Virus record (IMG/VR): IMGVR_UViG_3300020185_000087
Span: 1 to 44,851 of that record
DNA: 44,851 bases
Direction: 5' to 3' (one strand)
Source of the DNA: a virus
Numbering within the stretch: the first letter of the stretch is position 1; each line of letters starts with the position of its first letter. Positions 16,961 through 26,091 of this stretch are shown one piece after another. The notes beneath the pieces were generated by a model. The model saw nothing but the letters and a program-made list of their open reading frames with translations. It was not told the DNA's origin and did no database searches. The translations under genes and the position numbers were made by a program.

Positions 16961-19730
16961 GCTTAGATTTTTTAAAGGTTTTGACTATGATCTTAATTTG
17001 GTCAAGAATAGTAGCGGTGTCTGGGAAGGCACAGTCTATCTAGATGAGGTTTCTGCAGGCTTATATGAGACTGTGAATCTTTTCTTGCTAGAAGAAGTTG
17101 CATATTACTACAGTGGTCAAACTACATCCGCTTCTCAGATGGGGCTTATTAAGCCAGTTGAGAACTCAGTGGGCTCTAAGCTAGTGTGCAAATGGATCGA
17201 CGCTAAAGACTCATCAAAGGATATTATTATCTATGGCGCTGAAATAAAGAACGGTCAGCCTCTAGTGACTCACAAGAAAGAACTTGAGTTTCAACCTCAA
17301 CTGCAGTCAGCAGCACCATTTACAACAGGCCCAGATAGTTTAAAGTATTACGAGAAGTTAGACTTTAAGACTCTAAGCAATGAAGCTCTACAACTTAATA
17401 TAGCACTAAGATCGGACCAAGAGGGACCGCACAGGCGCGTCTTAGGCATTTATGATATATCTAATGGAATTGAGATTCAAGTTGCTCAGATTGCATTCTA
17501 TGGCGAGGTGGTGGCCGAAGATGAAAGACTTAGAGTCTTACTACAAAACTTTGGTGCTACACTAGATGAAGGCGACTTTTTACTCTTTAAAGAGCATGAT
17601 ATTTCAGAACAAGGTGTTGATTATAGACTACTTAATAGAAAACGTAAAGAGCTCTTGTTAGAGCTACATAATATTAAACCATTTGTTGGTACTTATAAGG
17701 CGATCTTAAATGCAATTGACTTTTTTGGCTATAACAATATTACGCTAAAAGAGTACTGGATGAGCATTGACAAGAGCAAGCCTTCATTCGGTAAACTGTT
17801 TGCAATTCCAGTACCTAACTCTTCAGTGCGTGGTGAGATGCTACGTAAGAAGTTAACAGTTCAAGTGCCTTCAAGCACGATGAAAAAGACTAGTCGATTT
17901 AGCCTAGTCTACAGATTAAACGAGCCTAATGGCGGAGTTGATCAGTGGGATATTCCAACGGTTGATGAGATCTTTGAATTTACACCAGAAGAAATCTTAA
18001 TTAAACTTTATGGTTTAAAACAGAAGTTACAGCGTGAGTATCTACCATTAAACTCTAAGATCGTAGATATTACTGCCGAAGGTGATTATTTTACGCAGAA
18101 GAACTTAAATATTTGGAACATTCAGAACGAGATTGGTTTCTTTAGTGAAGGGCATCTTGTTAGGTTTAAAGTTACACCAGAAGACAGGACTCTTTTTGTT
18201 GAGGATATGGCTCTAGTTTTAGGATCAGTTCTAAGCACAACAGACCCTGCATATCAAGCTTATATCGACTTAAAGCCGGCTGACTATGCTAATTTAACAA
18301 CAGTTCAACTACAAGAACTTGAAGATATTTTTAATGAGTTCTACGAATTCTATAACGAAAGAGACTTAAGAACATTTAACCAAGATATTTCAGTAGCTTG
18401 CCCGGTTATATTAGACGGTACTGAGTCTTTTAAAGATACATGGAACGATGCTGAGTTTACATGGGGTGATGCAATTGACCCAAACCCACAGCTTTTAATT
18501 ACATGGGATAACTTTTGGAAGAGTTGGGTTTATGAAGTTGAGTGGCTTGTAACTGGCCCTAATGGTTTTACGTTTGAGGTTAGAGGTGATATTGACAACT
18601 ATCTAACAATGCCGCTAATTCTACCATATGAAGGTAGCTATGCTGTAGAGATGCGAACTTATGATCTTTTTGGCCATAGATCACACTATAAAATTAAAGA
18701 TCTTTTCCAAGTCTATTTAAAAGAAGTTGAATTATACGGTATTTACAGATGGCTAGATTCTACTAGTTGGAATGATAAAGGTATTGTATGGGATAAAACT
18801 GGAGGCTATTGGGATAAAGCGCAGGATAGTAATGTACTGATTGACGGCGCAATTGCAAGTTTATATTTAACGCTAGACAGAGCAAATTACTCGCATGATG
18901 AAAGTCAAGGTATTAGATTCTCAACGGTAAGACGCTATGTTGATTCTTTTTCAGAGACTGGATTTTCAGAGACTAAAGGACCATACCAATGGGATGAGTC
19001 TCGCTTTAGATGGAGAGACGGTGAACATAACTGGTGGGATGCAACTAGAGTTGGTAGTGATCTAACAGCATCTTTCAAGGTGTATGATATTGAGAATGGT
19101 GATGAAATTCAGATTACATTTAAGGATCCGACAACTGGTTTTACCACAACAGGTTCACATGTAATTACAAGCAATACTCCAAGCTCACCAATTAACACAG
19201 CACAGTATGAAGCTGAATGGGAATCAATTAGAGATGAGTTAAATGGCTCAACAGATCCAATTATTAGTAAATTTAACTGGAATGCTATATTTCACGATAC
19301 TGGCGGTAATGGATATGCAGATACATTTCTTTATATGTTAGCTGTTGGTAAAGAATACTCTAAGAATTATGATTTTGAGAGTGTTGTAGTTGTTGCTAAC
19401 GGTACAAGTTCTATCTCAGTAGATGGAGAACAACATACTGTACATTACAATCCGGGCTTTGATGACACTAAGATGTTTAGGTCTTATGCTGAAGTTGAAA
19501 GATCAACGCATGTAACGATAGCAGCAGACATGACTAACATGCCAGGTATTAAAAACCCGAAATGGACCATTGTAAACAAAAGCAACCCTGAAATAAATGA
19601 TATATACTATGATAGTATGTGGTTGACCTATATTTTTCAAGACCCAGGAACATATGAGATTATGCTGGAAATTGAAGATACTAACGGCAACCGCAACTTC
19701 GTCAAACGTAATATGATAAATGTAAAATAA
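16950..19730 (+). CDS. 7: Baseplate wedge protein, gp7-like, with C-terminal Ig/PKD-like domains
   Basis: This 926-residue protein follows gp25 and gp6, where gp7 belongs functionally. The segment ELHNIKPFVGTYKAILNAID, then FFGYNNITLKEYWM (~230-265), resembles the tail protein I/gp7 core that pairs with gp6. From about residue 480 the chain turns to beta-sandwich repeats. One is of the PKD/Ig type (YEVEWLVTGPNGFTFEVRGD, then YAVEMRTYDLFGHRS). The last has IFQDPGTYEIMLEIEDTNGN. T4 gp7 is larger (1032 residues) and also multi-domain. The Ig-like end would project outwards, perhaps to hold fibres. The gp7 identity is inferred from position plus the short core motif. Confidence 0.55.
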   Translation: MYDKLRFFKGFDYDLNLVKNSSGVWEGTVYLDEVSAGLYETVNLFLLEEVAYYYSGQTTSASQMGLIKPVENSVGSKLVCKWIDAKDSSKDIIIYGAEIKNGQPLVTHKKELEFQPQLQSAAPFTTGPDSLKYYEKLDFKTLSNEALQLNIALRSDQEGPHRRVLGIYDISNGIEIQVAQIAFYGEVVAEDERLRVLLQNFGATLDEGDFLLFKEHDISEQGVDYRLLNRKRKELLLELHNIKPFVGTYKAILNAIDFFGYNNITLKEYWMSIDKSKPSFGKLFAIPVPNSSVRGEMLRKKLTVQVPSSTMKKTSRFSLVYRLNEPNGGVDQWDIPTVDEIFEFTPEEILIKLYGLKQKLQREYLPLNSKIVDITAEGDYFTQKNLNIWNIQNEIGFFSEGHLVRFKVTPEDRTLFVEDMALVLGSVLSTTDPAYQAYIDLKPADYANLTTVQLQELEDIFNEFYEFYNERDLRTFNQDISVACPVILDGTESFKDTWNDAEFTWGDAIDPNPQLLITWDNFWKSWVYEVEWLVTGPNGFTFEVRGDIDNYLTMPLILPYEGSYAVEMRTYDLFGHRSHYKIKDLFQVYLKEVELYGIYRWLDSTSWNDKGIVWDKTGGYWDKAQDSNVLIDGAIASLYLTLDRANYSHDESQGIRFSTVRRYVDSFSETGFSETKGPYQWDESRFRWRDGEHNWWDATRVGSDLTASFKVYDIENGDEIQITFKDPTTGFTTTGSHVITSNTPSSPINTAQYEAEWESIRDELNGSTDPIISKFNWNAIFHDTGGNGYADTFLYMLAVGKEYSKNYDFESVVVVANGTSSISVDGEQHTVHYNPGFDDTKMFRSYAEVERSTHVTIAADMTNMPGIKNPKWTIVNKSNPEINDIYYDSMWLTYIFQDPGTYEIMLEIEDTNGNRNFVKRNMINVK

Positions 19731-19739
19731 ACAAAGAAA

Positions 19740-20306
19740 ATGGCAAACATTACACAAATTCTAGGAACGGATTCTCTGTCATCATCTAGGCCAGTTATTA
19801 ACAGTAACTTTCAGCTTTTAAATGATGATATTGCTGATATTCAGGCATTGATAGATCCGACTAACGCAACTATCCAGAATATTTCATCTGCCACTGTACA
19901 AAGCTTGACAGTAATTAACAACACAACTAACATTGCTACCTTTACAACAACTGGTATTGATTTAGATGTTGATGTTGAAGTTGCTGCTAGAATGACAATG
20001 GGCGGTGAGATTATGAAGACTGGTATTGAAGGCAGTGCAGCATCTCCAACCGGAACAACTACACCAGGTTCACTTACTGAATATACCTATTTTATTAACA
20101 CTGGTTTTACTTTACCAGCTGGCATTTCAGGCCAAGAGGTAACTCTTATTAATGTTAATACAAGTGCTGTAACTATTTCAGCAGCGGCTGGTATTAGTTT
20201 AGGTGCTACTTCACTTAGCCTAGATGGACAAAATTCAACAGTAACACTAAGATACATTGGTACAGTTTGGTATGTGATCGCGTCACATGCTGCAACTATA
20301 TCTTAA
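19740..20306 (+). CDS. Short fibre-like structural protein (188 aa)
   Basis: The N-terminus (ITQILGTDSLSSSRPVINSN, then FQLLNDDIADIQALID) is a helix of the kind that starts trimeric phage fibres. The body is Thr/Ser/Asn/Val-rich with alternating residues (VQSLTVINNTTNIATFTTTG, later ISAAAGISLGATSLSLDG). That is typical of beta-structured fibre shafts and small heads. Its first ~26 residues share IxxILxTDSxS...NxNFxxL with the collagen-like fibre at 32933. It is probably a baseplate-attached short fibre or fibre adaptor. Receptor binding is not shown. Confidence 0.6.
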   Translation: MANITQILGTDSLSSSRPVINSNFQLLNDDIADIQALIDPTNATIQNISSATVQSLTVINNTTNIATFTTTGIDLDVDVEVAARMTMGGEIMKTGIEGSAASPTGTTTPGSLTEYTYFINTGFTLPAGISGQEVTLINVNTSAVTISAAAGISLGATSLSLDGQNSTVTLRYIGTVWYVIASHAATIS

Positions 20307-20325
20307 TTAAATTAAAACAATATAA

Positions 20326-22260
20326 ATGGCAACTCCATTAGTTAGAATACCTCAACCAAGAGGCGGAACTATGTATGCTTTTGCATCTTCCGCTAGAGAC
20401 ATGACTAGGGCGTTTAATAACCCAGACATAAACTTTGAGTTTAGTCGTTATGCATTATTAGACCTACCTGACTTTACACAGTCAACAAACGGCTCAAATA
20501 CAATTGATTTTGGGTTAAACCTGGTTAATGCTTCTGGTAGTGCTTATTCAGCTGGAGCGCCTAATGTTGATTTTGCACAAACTTTTCAGAATTACGCGTT
20601 AAACGCTGAAGAGATTCTATTACAAGACGACGATTATGACCCAATAATTTTTCAATCTGATGCTGAGAAATTATTCTTTAAATGGCTAAGTGCTCTAGGT
20701 GCTGTTAGATTTAGATCTGCTGATTCTAATGAGGCAACAATTGGAGCTCTTACCGAAGAGAATGACTCTATACAGACTGGTGCTGTTTACGATAGAGTAG
20801 TTAAATTTATAGGTACAATTGATGCTGAGAACGATATTGCATACAAAGGTAATGCGTATCATGAGGTTTATATTAACGTACCAACCTCTGTTGGTTCAAC
20901 ACCAACGGTTCTTTTTCAGCCTAAACAATATAACACAACAGCAACTAAGCTGTATGCTAATAATGTGATTGAAGGTAGATCTGGACAAACACACCCAGAT
21001 CCAAATATAAATCTTCTTTCTGTTGTAGACACTTATGATGTTGGAACTGGCGAAGCTTATTACAGCATAGATCCTAATGCAACTGATAGCGTACAGATTG
21101 TTTTTAACGACTCTGCGTATGCTCAGATCGCAAATAACTCAGAAGTTGAAAACTTATTAGACTTTTCTAAAACAGGCCAGCAGTTTACATTTAACGCGGT
21201 ACTGGTTTATTATGATCTTTACAGCGCTTCTAACCCATCAAGAAGAGCGACTAACCTCTATGGAATATTAATTCTAGATGAGATTCAGTCGACCGGCGGC
21301 ACAGGCTCTAAGATACATGAGCAGATTAAATTTAAACCAAATGAGGTTACTGGTCTTAACGGTAATGCTTTCTCGTTAAAACTTAATCTTAAATTTAACT
21401 CATCTCTAGACAACGTTGGTGTCGAGACTTCAGTAAATGACTTTACTACGTTCTCAATGGATCTTTTCATGGACACTACAACCGCATTAGAGAATGCAAC
21501 TGAACTATTAATAGAAGCAAATAGAAGGTATGCATATCTAGCTGAAAGGTTAGATGTGATGGAGAACCTTTTAGTTGGTAGTGAAGACAATGAAGAGCTA
21601 GTAGCTCGAATTGCTGAAGTTGAACAACAAATGCAAAATGCGTCTCTACAACTAGAAGACTCAGAATCACTGTTGCAACTTATCACAAAAGCACATGATC
21701 GTATCAACTCAATGATAGATGGTACAATCCCAACCGAGATTCAATACAACACGGATGTTATCTTTGCTGGCGCTGGTACTAAGATTGATAAATCTAATCC
21801 AGAGAAGATTAAGATTATTAACAACGTAAATGGCTATTCGATAACGTCAGCCTTTACATGGGACCAAGTTGGTACTCCAACTTTAATTACAACAACTAAT
21901 CCATTTGATGTTGGTGCTAGTGGTCAAGGAGCTCAAGCGTTTGGTATTTATGCTAAACTTTTGAATTACACAAACAGACTAAGTTTACAGAACTTATTGA
22001 CTAATGACCCTAATGATGACCTAGATATATACATTGACGATGGTTCATTTGCATGGAAAGCTGGTCAAACATTTAAGATCTCTTTTGATGCAATAAACAT
22101 GGGTGGTAACTCAATCAACATATACACTGGAAAGGCTAGCGAGTATGATAAAAGTATTGCTGCCATCCAGCCGGTTAATTTAATTTCAAATAAACCATAT
22201 ATCGAAATTGTTTGCATAGACCCAGTAAACTACATTTTTGAAGTGGATATATTAAGATAA
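20326..22260 (+). CDS. Large virion structural protein with central coiled coil (644 aa)
   Basis: It opens with a conserved-looking segment (RIPQPRGGTMYAFASSARDM, then TRAFNNPDINFEFSRYALLD) and a beta-rich domain to ~390. A helical coiled coil follows (~395-460: AERLDVMENLLVGSEDNEEL, then VARIAEVEQQMQNASLQLED). A beta-rich C-terminus ends in YIEIVCIDPVNYIFEVDILR. The coiled coil suggests a trimer. The setting between a fibre gene and a very large baseplate-type gene suggests a baseplate periphery or fibre-attachment protein. I recognise no named T4 equivalent; gp8- or gp10-like roles are possible only by position. Confidence 0.6.
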   Translation: MATPLVRIPQPRGGTMYAFASSARDMTRAFNNPDINFEFSRYALLDLPDFTQSTNGSNTIDFGLNLVNASGSAYSAGAPNVDFAQTFQNYALNAEEILLQDDDYDPIIFQSDAEKLFFKWLSALGAVRFRSADSNEATIGALTEENDSIQTGAVYDRVVKFIGTIDAENDIAYKGNAYHEVYINVPTSVGSTPTVLFQPKQYNTTATKLYANNVIEGRSGQTHPDPNINLLSVVDTYDVGTGEAYYSIDPNATDSVQIVFNDSAYAQIANNSEVENLLDFSKTGQQFTFNAVLVYYDLYSASNPSRRATNLYGILILDEIQSTGGTGSKIHEQIKFKPNEVTGLNGNAFSLKLNLKFNSSLDNVGVETSVNDFTTFSMDLFMDTTTALENATELLIEANRRYAYLAERLDVMENLLVGSEDNEELVARIAEVEQQMQNASLQLEDSESLLQLITKAHDRINSMIDGTIPTEIQYNTDVIFAGAGTKIDKSNPEKIKIINNVNGYSITSAFTWDQVGTPTLITTTNPFDVGASGQGAQAFGIYAKLLNYTNRLSLQNLLTNDPNDDLDIYIDDGSFAWKAGQTFKISFDAINMGGNSINIYTGKASEYDKSIAAIQPVNLISNKPYIEIVCIDPVNYIFEVDILR

Positions 22261-22261
22261 G

Positions 22262-25200
22262 ATGAATACAAACAACTCAATTTCTAGCACAGTTAAGAAA
22301 CTTCTCGAGATCAATACTAACTCGTTGAAGACCTTCGAACGTATAAACGAAGCGATTACAACACAAGAGAAGAATGTGCCACTTGAAATCCTAAACGGTG
22401 AAGGTGGTACTACAACTGTATATGTGCCTTCATTTGGTTACATGAAGCGTGAACTTGAGCGCTTAGATACTAACCTTAAAGCCCTAAGTGGTTTAGGTAA
22501 AGGTAATACTAAGGTGCGTCTTGCAGATGGCTCTTACCAAAATGTAATTACTTCTAGACTTAAGAGTCCAGCAAACGATATTAGAACATTTATTAAGCCT
22601 GAACAATTTAACGTAAAGTCCAACTATTTCTTTGAGGACTTTATGAACCCACTGCTTACAGTTTCTTTTAACGTTACAGGTCAAATACCAAGTAACACTG
22701 AAAGAGTATTAGTTAAAAGAATTCTTTTTGACAATACAAGCCAGGCTACTGTTGATTACTTTAATGAAAACTTCTTAGATCAAGAAGAGCTTAACTATGC
22801 GCAAACAATTAGAGATATTGCTAATAACAATTTATCTTATCAAGTTGACGAAGAGTTAAGAGATATGCCCTTTCAAAGCGTACAATATTTTGGTAGCTTT
22901 GATGTTCTTTCAATTAATGATTCAAAGAGAGAGGTTACTATTGATGGCCAGACTAAAAGAAAGGCTGTTAAGAGATATAGACTGGATAAGCTAACATATA
23001 CAGATGCTAATAAAGAGGTTAAAGACACCGAGGTTCTAAAAGAGGGAGATGAACTTATCATTAACAGCGGTAAGATGACTACAAAATATAGAGCTAGTCG
23101 AGTTGATAGTTCAACTAGAGAGGTTGAGTTAGAGCTTGTAGAAGGTTTTGAGGCCATTAGGATTGGCGCAGACGCTCTAAAAATTTATAAGAATACAAAC
23201 ATTCAACTTAACGTTGAGATTAACGTGGGCTTTAATGAGCGCGTTCTGGTGTTTGTTAAAGCGATTGACCCGGACTCTAAGATTCTAGCTGAGAACTGGT
23301 CACCTGGTGTGGGCTTCTACAGTAATGATCTGACTAGAATTGACGCTAGCGGTAATACAGTAACACTTGCAGATTACTATAAAGAGCAGGTTGCTGATTT
23401 TGGACAGTTTATTAGAGCTCTTAAGGAAGATTCAATTCCACCTTCAACAGAAGGTATTACACCCGACGCTCCAACATTAGATGCTGCTAACTTTAGTGTT
23501 GTTCAGATTAATCGACACTTAACTGATAATGATGCTGCAAATAAAATAAAGCAGCTTTCTAGAGATAAAGTTTCTGTAGAGGAAACAATTAAGAAATTAG
23601 ACGATACGATCGTTAAGAAGAGATCTGAGATCTCTACAAAGAAATACACATCACAGATTGAGTCTGATAAGGATAGAAACCAGCTTAATAGTTTAATAGA
23701 GCAGCGTGCTGCTGAGACTAAGCTCTACGGTTCTATTGTTAACCAGATCCAGAATCTTTCATCGGACACTAATGTTACTAACGTAACTCCTAAGTTTAGG
23801 ATCAGAGGTTTTTGGGCTATTCCAGCTAATAAAAAAGTTGCTTCGACAACAGATCAGAGAGTTGTACAGTTTGTTGTACAATACAGATACCTTTCAACTA
23901 GCGGTAAAGCACCTGAAGTTTCTCAGTTGACATTTACCGAAGATGCTAGAGAGAAAACAGCAGTCTTCTCAAACTGGAATGAAGTTAAAACACCAGTTAG
24001 AGACAGAGCTAAAGATCCAGTAAGTGGAAAGTTTGTATGGCAAGATTCACTGATTGAAGACGGCCAAAAGGTTAACTTTAACCAGTTAGATATTCCAATC
24101 CAACAAGGTGAAGTTGTTGAGTTTAGAATTAAATCGGTTTCAGAGGCTGGTTACCCAGCAAACCCAATTATGTCAGACTGGTCAACTCCAGTTACAATTG
24201 CTTTTCCAGATGCTGAACTAGACACAACAGATCTACAAGATATTGTTGAACTTAACGCAACTGAACTTGCAACAGTACGTATTAATGATGAACTTAACTC
24301 ACAGGGCGTTTACACACACGTTGGCGATTCATTTACAGCTAACGAGAGGTATTATGCGCATACTGCGACTAATCTAGCTTCGGGCTTTTTATCACCAGAA
24401 CAGAAACCTATTTCTGTCTTTGATAAATTAGCTGAACTACAACAAAAAATTGAAGCATTACAACAGCAGATTGAAAACGCTAAAGGTGAACTTCTAGTCA
24501 AACTTGTAGCTGAGGACGGAACAGTTACTGTTATTAATAAGAATACTAATAACAAGATCTTTGCGGGTTACTATGTAGATGAGGTTGCTGAAATCTCAAT
24601 TAAGAAAGGACATATTGTTACTAAGACCTTTAAACTACTTCTAGAAAATACTAAAGCTACACAGCTTGAATTAATTTCAAGAATTTCAGGTGAGAGAACA
24701 AAGCCAGCATATAGATCTTCTACTAATGCGGCTAGCATAGGTATTAATGGTTTTGGTAACACATCTAACGACCAAGGACTTGCTGAAGTAGATGATAAAA
24801 TAGTTTCCGATATTTATTACACAAGTAAAGGTAAATATGATGTTGCTCCTGTTCAGTATCAAAACTTAACTGGAACGGAACTGACATCATATGATTTACT
24901 ACAACCAGCTCCGTACCAATCAGCTCAAAGAAGAGGTCAGTTTATCTACTCTAGATATATGGACATCGCAAATGTACAGGCATTATATGCTGTTAACGCT
25001 GTTACTAGTCGAAAAAACATTAGCAGTATTAACTTTAGCTTCTATGAACATAGCTTAAACTATGCTTCATTTGAAGGTGGTGATGCGTCTTTCTTGACAG
25101 CAGATGGTGACGCTGATGGTTCAAACTTTATTTGGGCAGGTTCTTTCGGTAGATACTGGTCTACGCAAAACCAAACGCAAAACCAAAATGCAAATATTGA

Positions 25201-26014
25201 CTGGCAAGAATGGGGCGGTTATGACCCTGAAGCAGTTGACTGTACAAGCAGTGTAACAACACAACAATACAACAACGGGATTTATCTACATAAAGACCAT
25301 CCGGATATTGAAACTTTCTTTAAGTCAACATATCCACAGGCAGCTGATGACGTTAATGACGTACAGGACACTGAACAAAATCAGGCTCTACAGGCAATCG
25401 TAGATAGTGCTATCTATACAATGCCAATTACTGCAAATATTCCTAATGGTGCTTTAACAACAACACATAAAGGTTTAAGTAGTTTTGCTTTAAAACAATT
25501 AGGCTTTAGAGATACTAACGATATGATCCAGGCTGACAGAAGAACTTTTAAAATGTCTTTTGATAGCAATGACCAGTACTTATTAGGTGGTCGTTCTTGT
25601 GGTGCATTCTTGTTTATGTCTCCGATTAATATATCATCACTCTCGATTGATGGTGATAATGATCTTTCTAGAAAATATTTAAGCCAAGGCGATCGAAATG
25701 CAATCACAGTAGATATTGTCTTCCAATATAGAATGACTGATTATGCTGGTAATGATGCTACAACAGATGTAGGTAATATCGGAGGTCTTCAGGGTTCTAG
25801 TATATCTAACTTAACATACTCTAAGAAGATTGGTCTAGATATTTTTGATGAGGCTGATGAGCAATTTTCTTTTGACCTAGAGGTTTTTGCTAAGTACTCT
25901 GCAAAAGGAAGTAACATTAACTCGATCAAGGCTGCACAACTAGTTGCGAATACTAACGTAGGTAACGGTGTATCTGCAGCGTCGCCAATATCGCCGCTGG
26001 GCTTTACTCTTTAA
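22262..26014 (+). CDS. Very large virion structural protein (1250 aa)
   Basis: It begins with helices (SSTVKKLLEINTNSLKTFER) and then a set of beta domains. Residues ~415-500 form a coiled coil (KLDDTIVKKRSEISTKK and onwards). A fibronectin-like segment follows (FRIRGFWAIPANKKVAST, then QFVVQYRYLSTSGKAP). A second short coiled coil lies at ~720 (LAELQQKIEALQQQIENAKG). The C-terminal ~450 residues are beta-rich and resemble a particle-surface domain. There is no signal peptide or membrane span. Its size and place next to the wedge proteins point to a baseplate-periphery or fibre-network component. No family recognised. Confidence 0.6.
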   Translation: MNTNNSISSTVKKLLEINTNSLKTFERINEAITTQEKNVPLEILNGEGGTTTVYVPSFGYMKRELERLDTNLKALSGLGKGNTKVRLADGSYQNVITSRLKSPANDIRTFIKPEQFNVKSNYFFEDFMNPLLTVSFNVTGQIPSNTERVLVKRILFDNTSQATVDYFNENFLDQEELNYAQTIRDIANNNLSYQVDEELRDMPFQSVQYFGSFDVLSINDSKREVTIDGQTKRKAVKRYRLDKLTYTDANKEVKDTEVLKEGDELIINSGKMTTKYRASRVDSSTREVELELVEGFEAIRIGADALKIYKNTNIQLNVEINVGFNERVLVFVKAIDPDSKILAENWSPGVGFYSNDLTRIDASGNTVTLADYYKEQVADFGQFIRALKEDSIPPSTEGITPDAPTLDAANFSVVQINRHLTDNDAANKIKQLSRDKVSVEETIKKLDDTIVKKRSEISTKKYTSQIESDKDRNQLNSLIEQRAAETKLYGSIVNQIQNLSSDTNVTNVTPKFRIRGFWAIPANKKVASTTDQRVVQFVVQYRYLSTSGKAPEVSQLTFTEDAREKTAVFSNWNEVKTPVRDRAKDPVSGKFVWQDSLIEDGQKVNFNQLDIPIQQGEVVEFRIKSVSEAGYPANPIMSDWSTPVTIAFPDAELDTTDLQDIVELNATELATVRINDELNSQGVYTHVGDSFTANERYYAHTATNLASGFLSPEQKPISVFDKLAELQQKIEALQQQIENAKGELLVKLVAEDGTVTVINKNTNNKIFAGYYVDEVAEISIKKGHIVTKTFKLLLENTKATQLELISRISGERTKPAYRSSTNAASIGINGFGNTSNDQGLAEVDDKIVSDIYYTSKGKYDVAPVQYQNLTGTELTSYDLLQPAPYQSAQRRGQFIYSRYMDIANVQALYAVNAVTSRKNISSINFSFYEHSLNYASFEGGDASFLTADGDADGSNFIWAGSFGRYWSTQNQTQNQNANIDWQEWGGYDPEAVDCTSSVTTQQYNNGIYLHKDHPDIETFFKSTYPQAADDVNDVQDTEQNQALQAIVDSAIYTMPITANIPNGALTTTHKGLSSFALKQLGFRDTNDMIQADRRTFKMSFDSNDQYLLGGRSCGAFLFMSPINISSLSIDGDNDLSRKYLSQGDRNAITVDIVFQYRMTDYAGNDATTDVGNIGGLQGSSISNLTYSKKIGLDIFDEADEQFSFDLEVFAKYSAKGSNINSIKAAQLVANTNVGNGVSAASPISPLGFTL

Positions 26015-26046
26015 TTAGCTGTATTTTTATTGGTGTTTGGGTCTAT

Positions 26047-26055
26047 GATATATAG
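26047..26055 (+). promoter_or_regulatory. GATATATA promoter-like motif
   Basis: GATATATAG lies in the 77-base gap before the 2279-residue gene, 45 bases upstream of its ATG. A second AT-rich element (CTATATAAAAAAG) follows closer to the start. Promoter role inferred from recurrence. Confidence 0.4.
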
Positions 26056-26091
26056 ATTGCAAGAGCTATATAAAAAAGAAACAAGCATTAG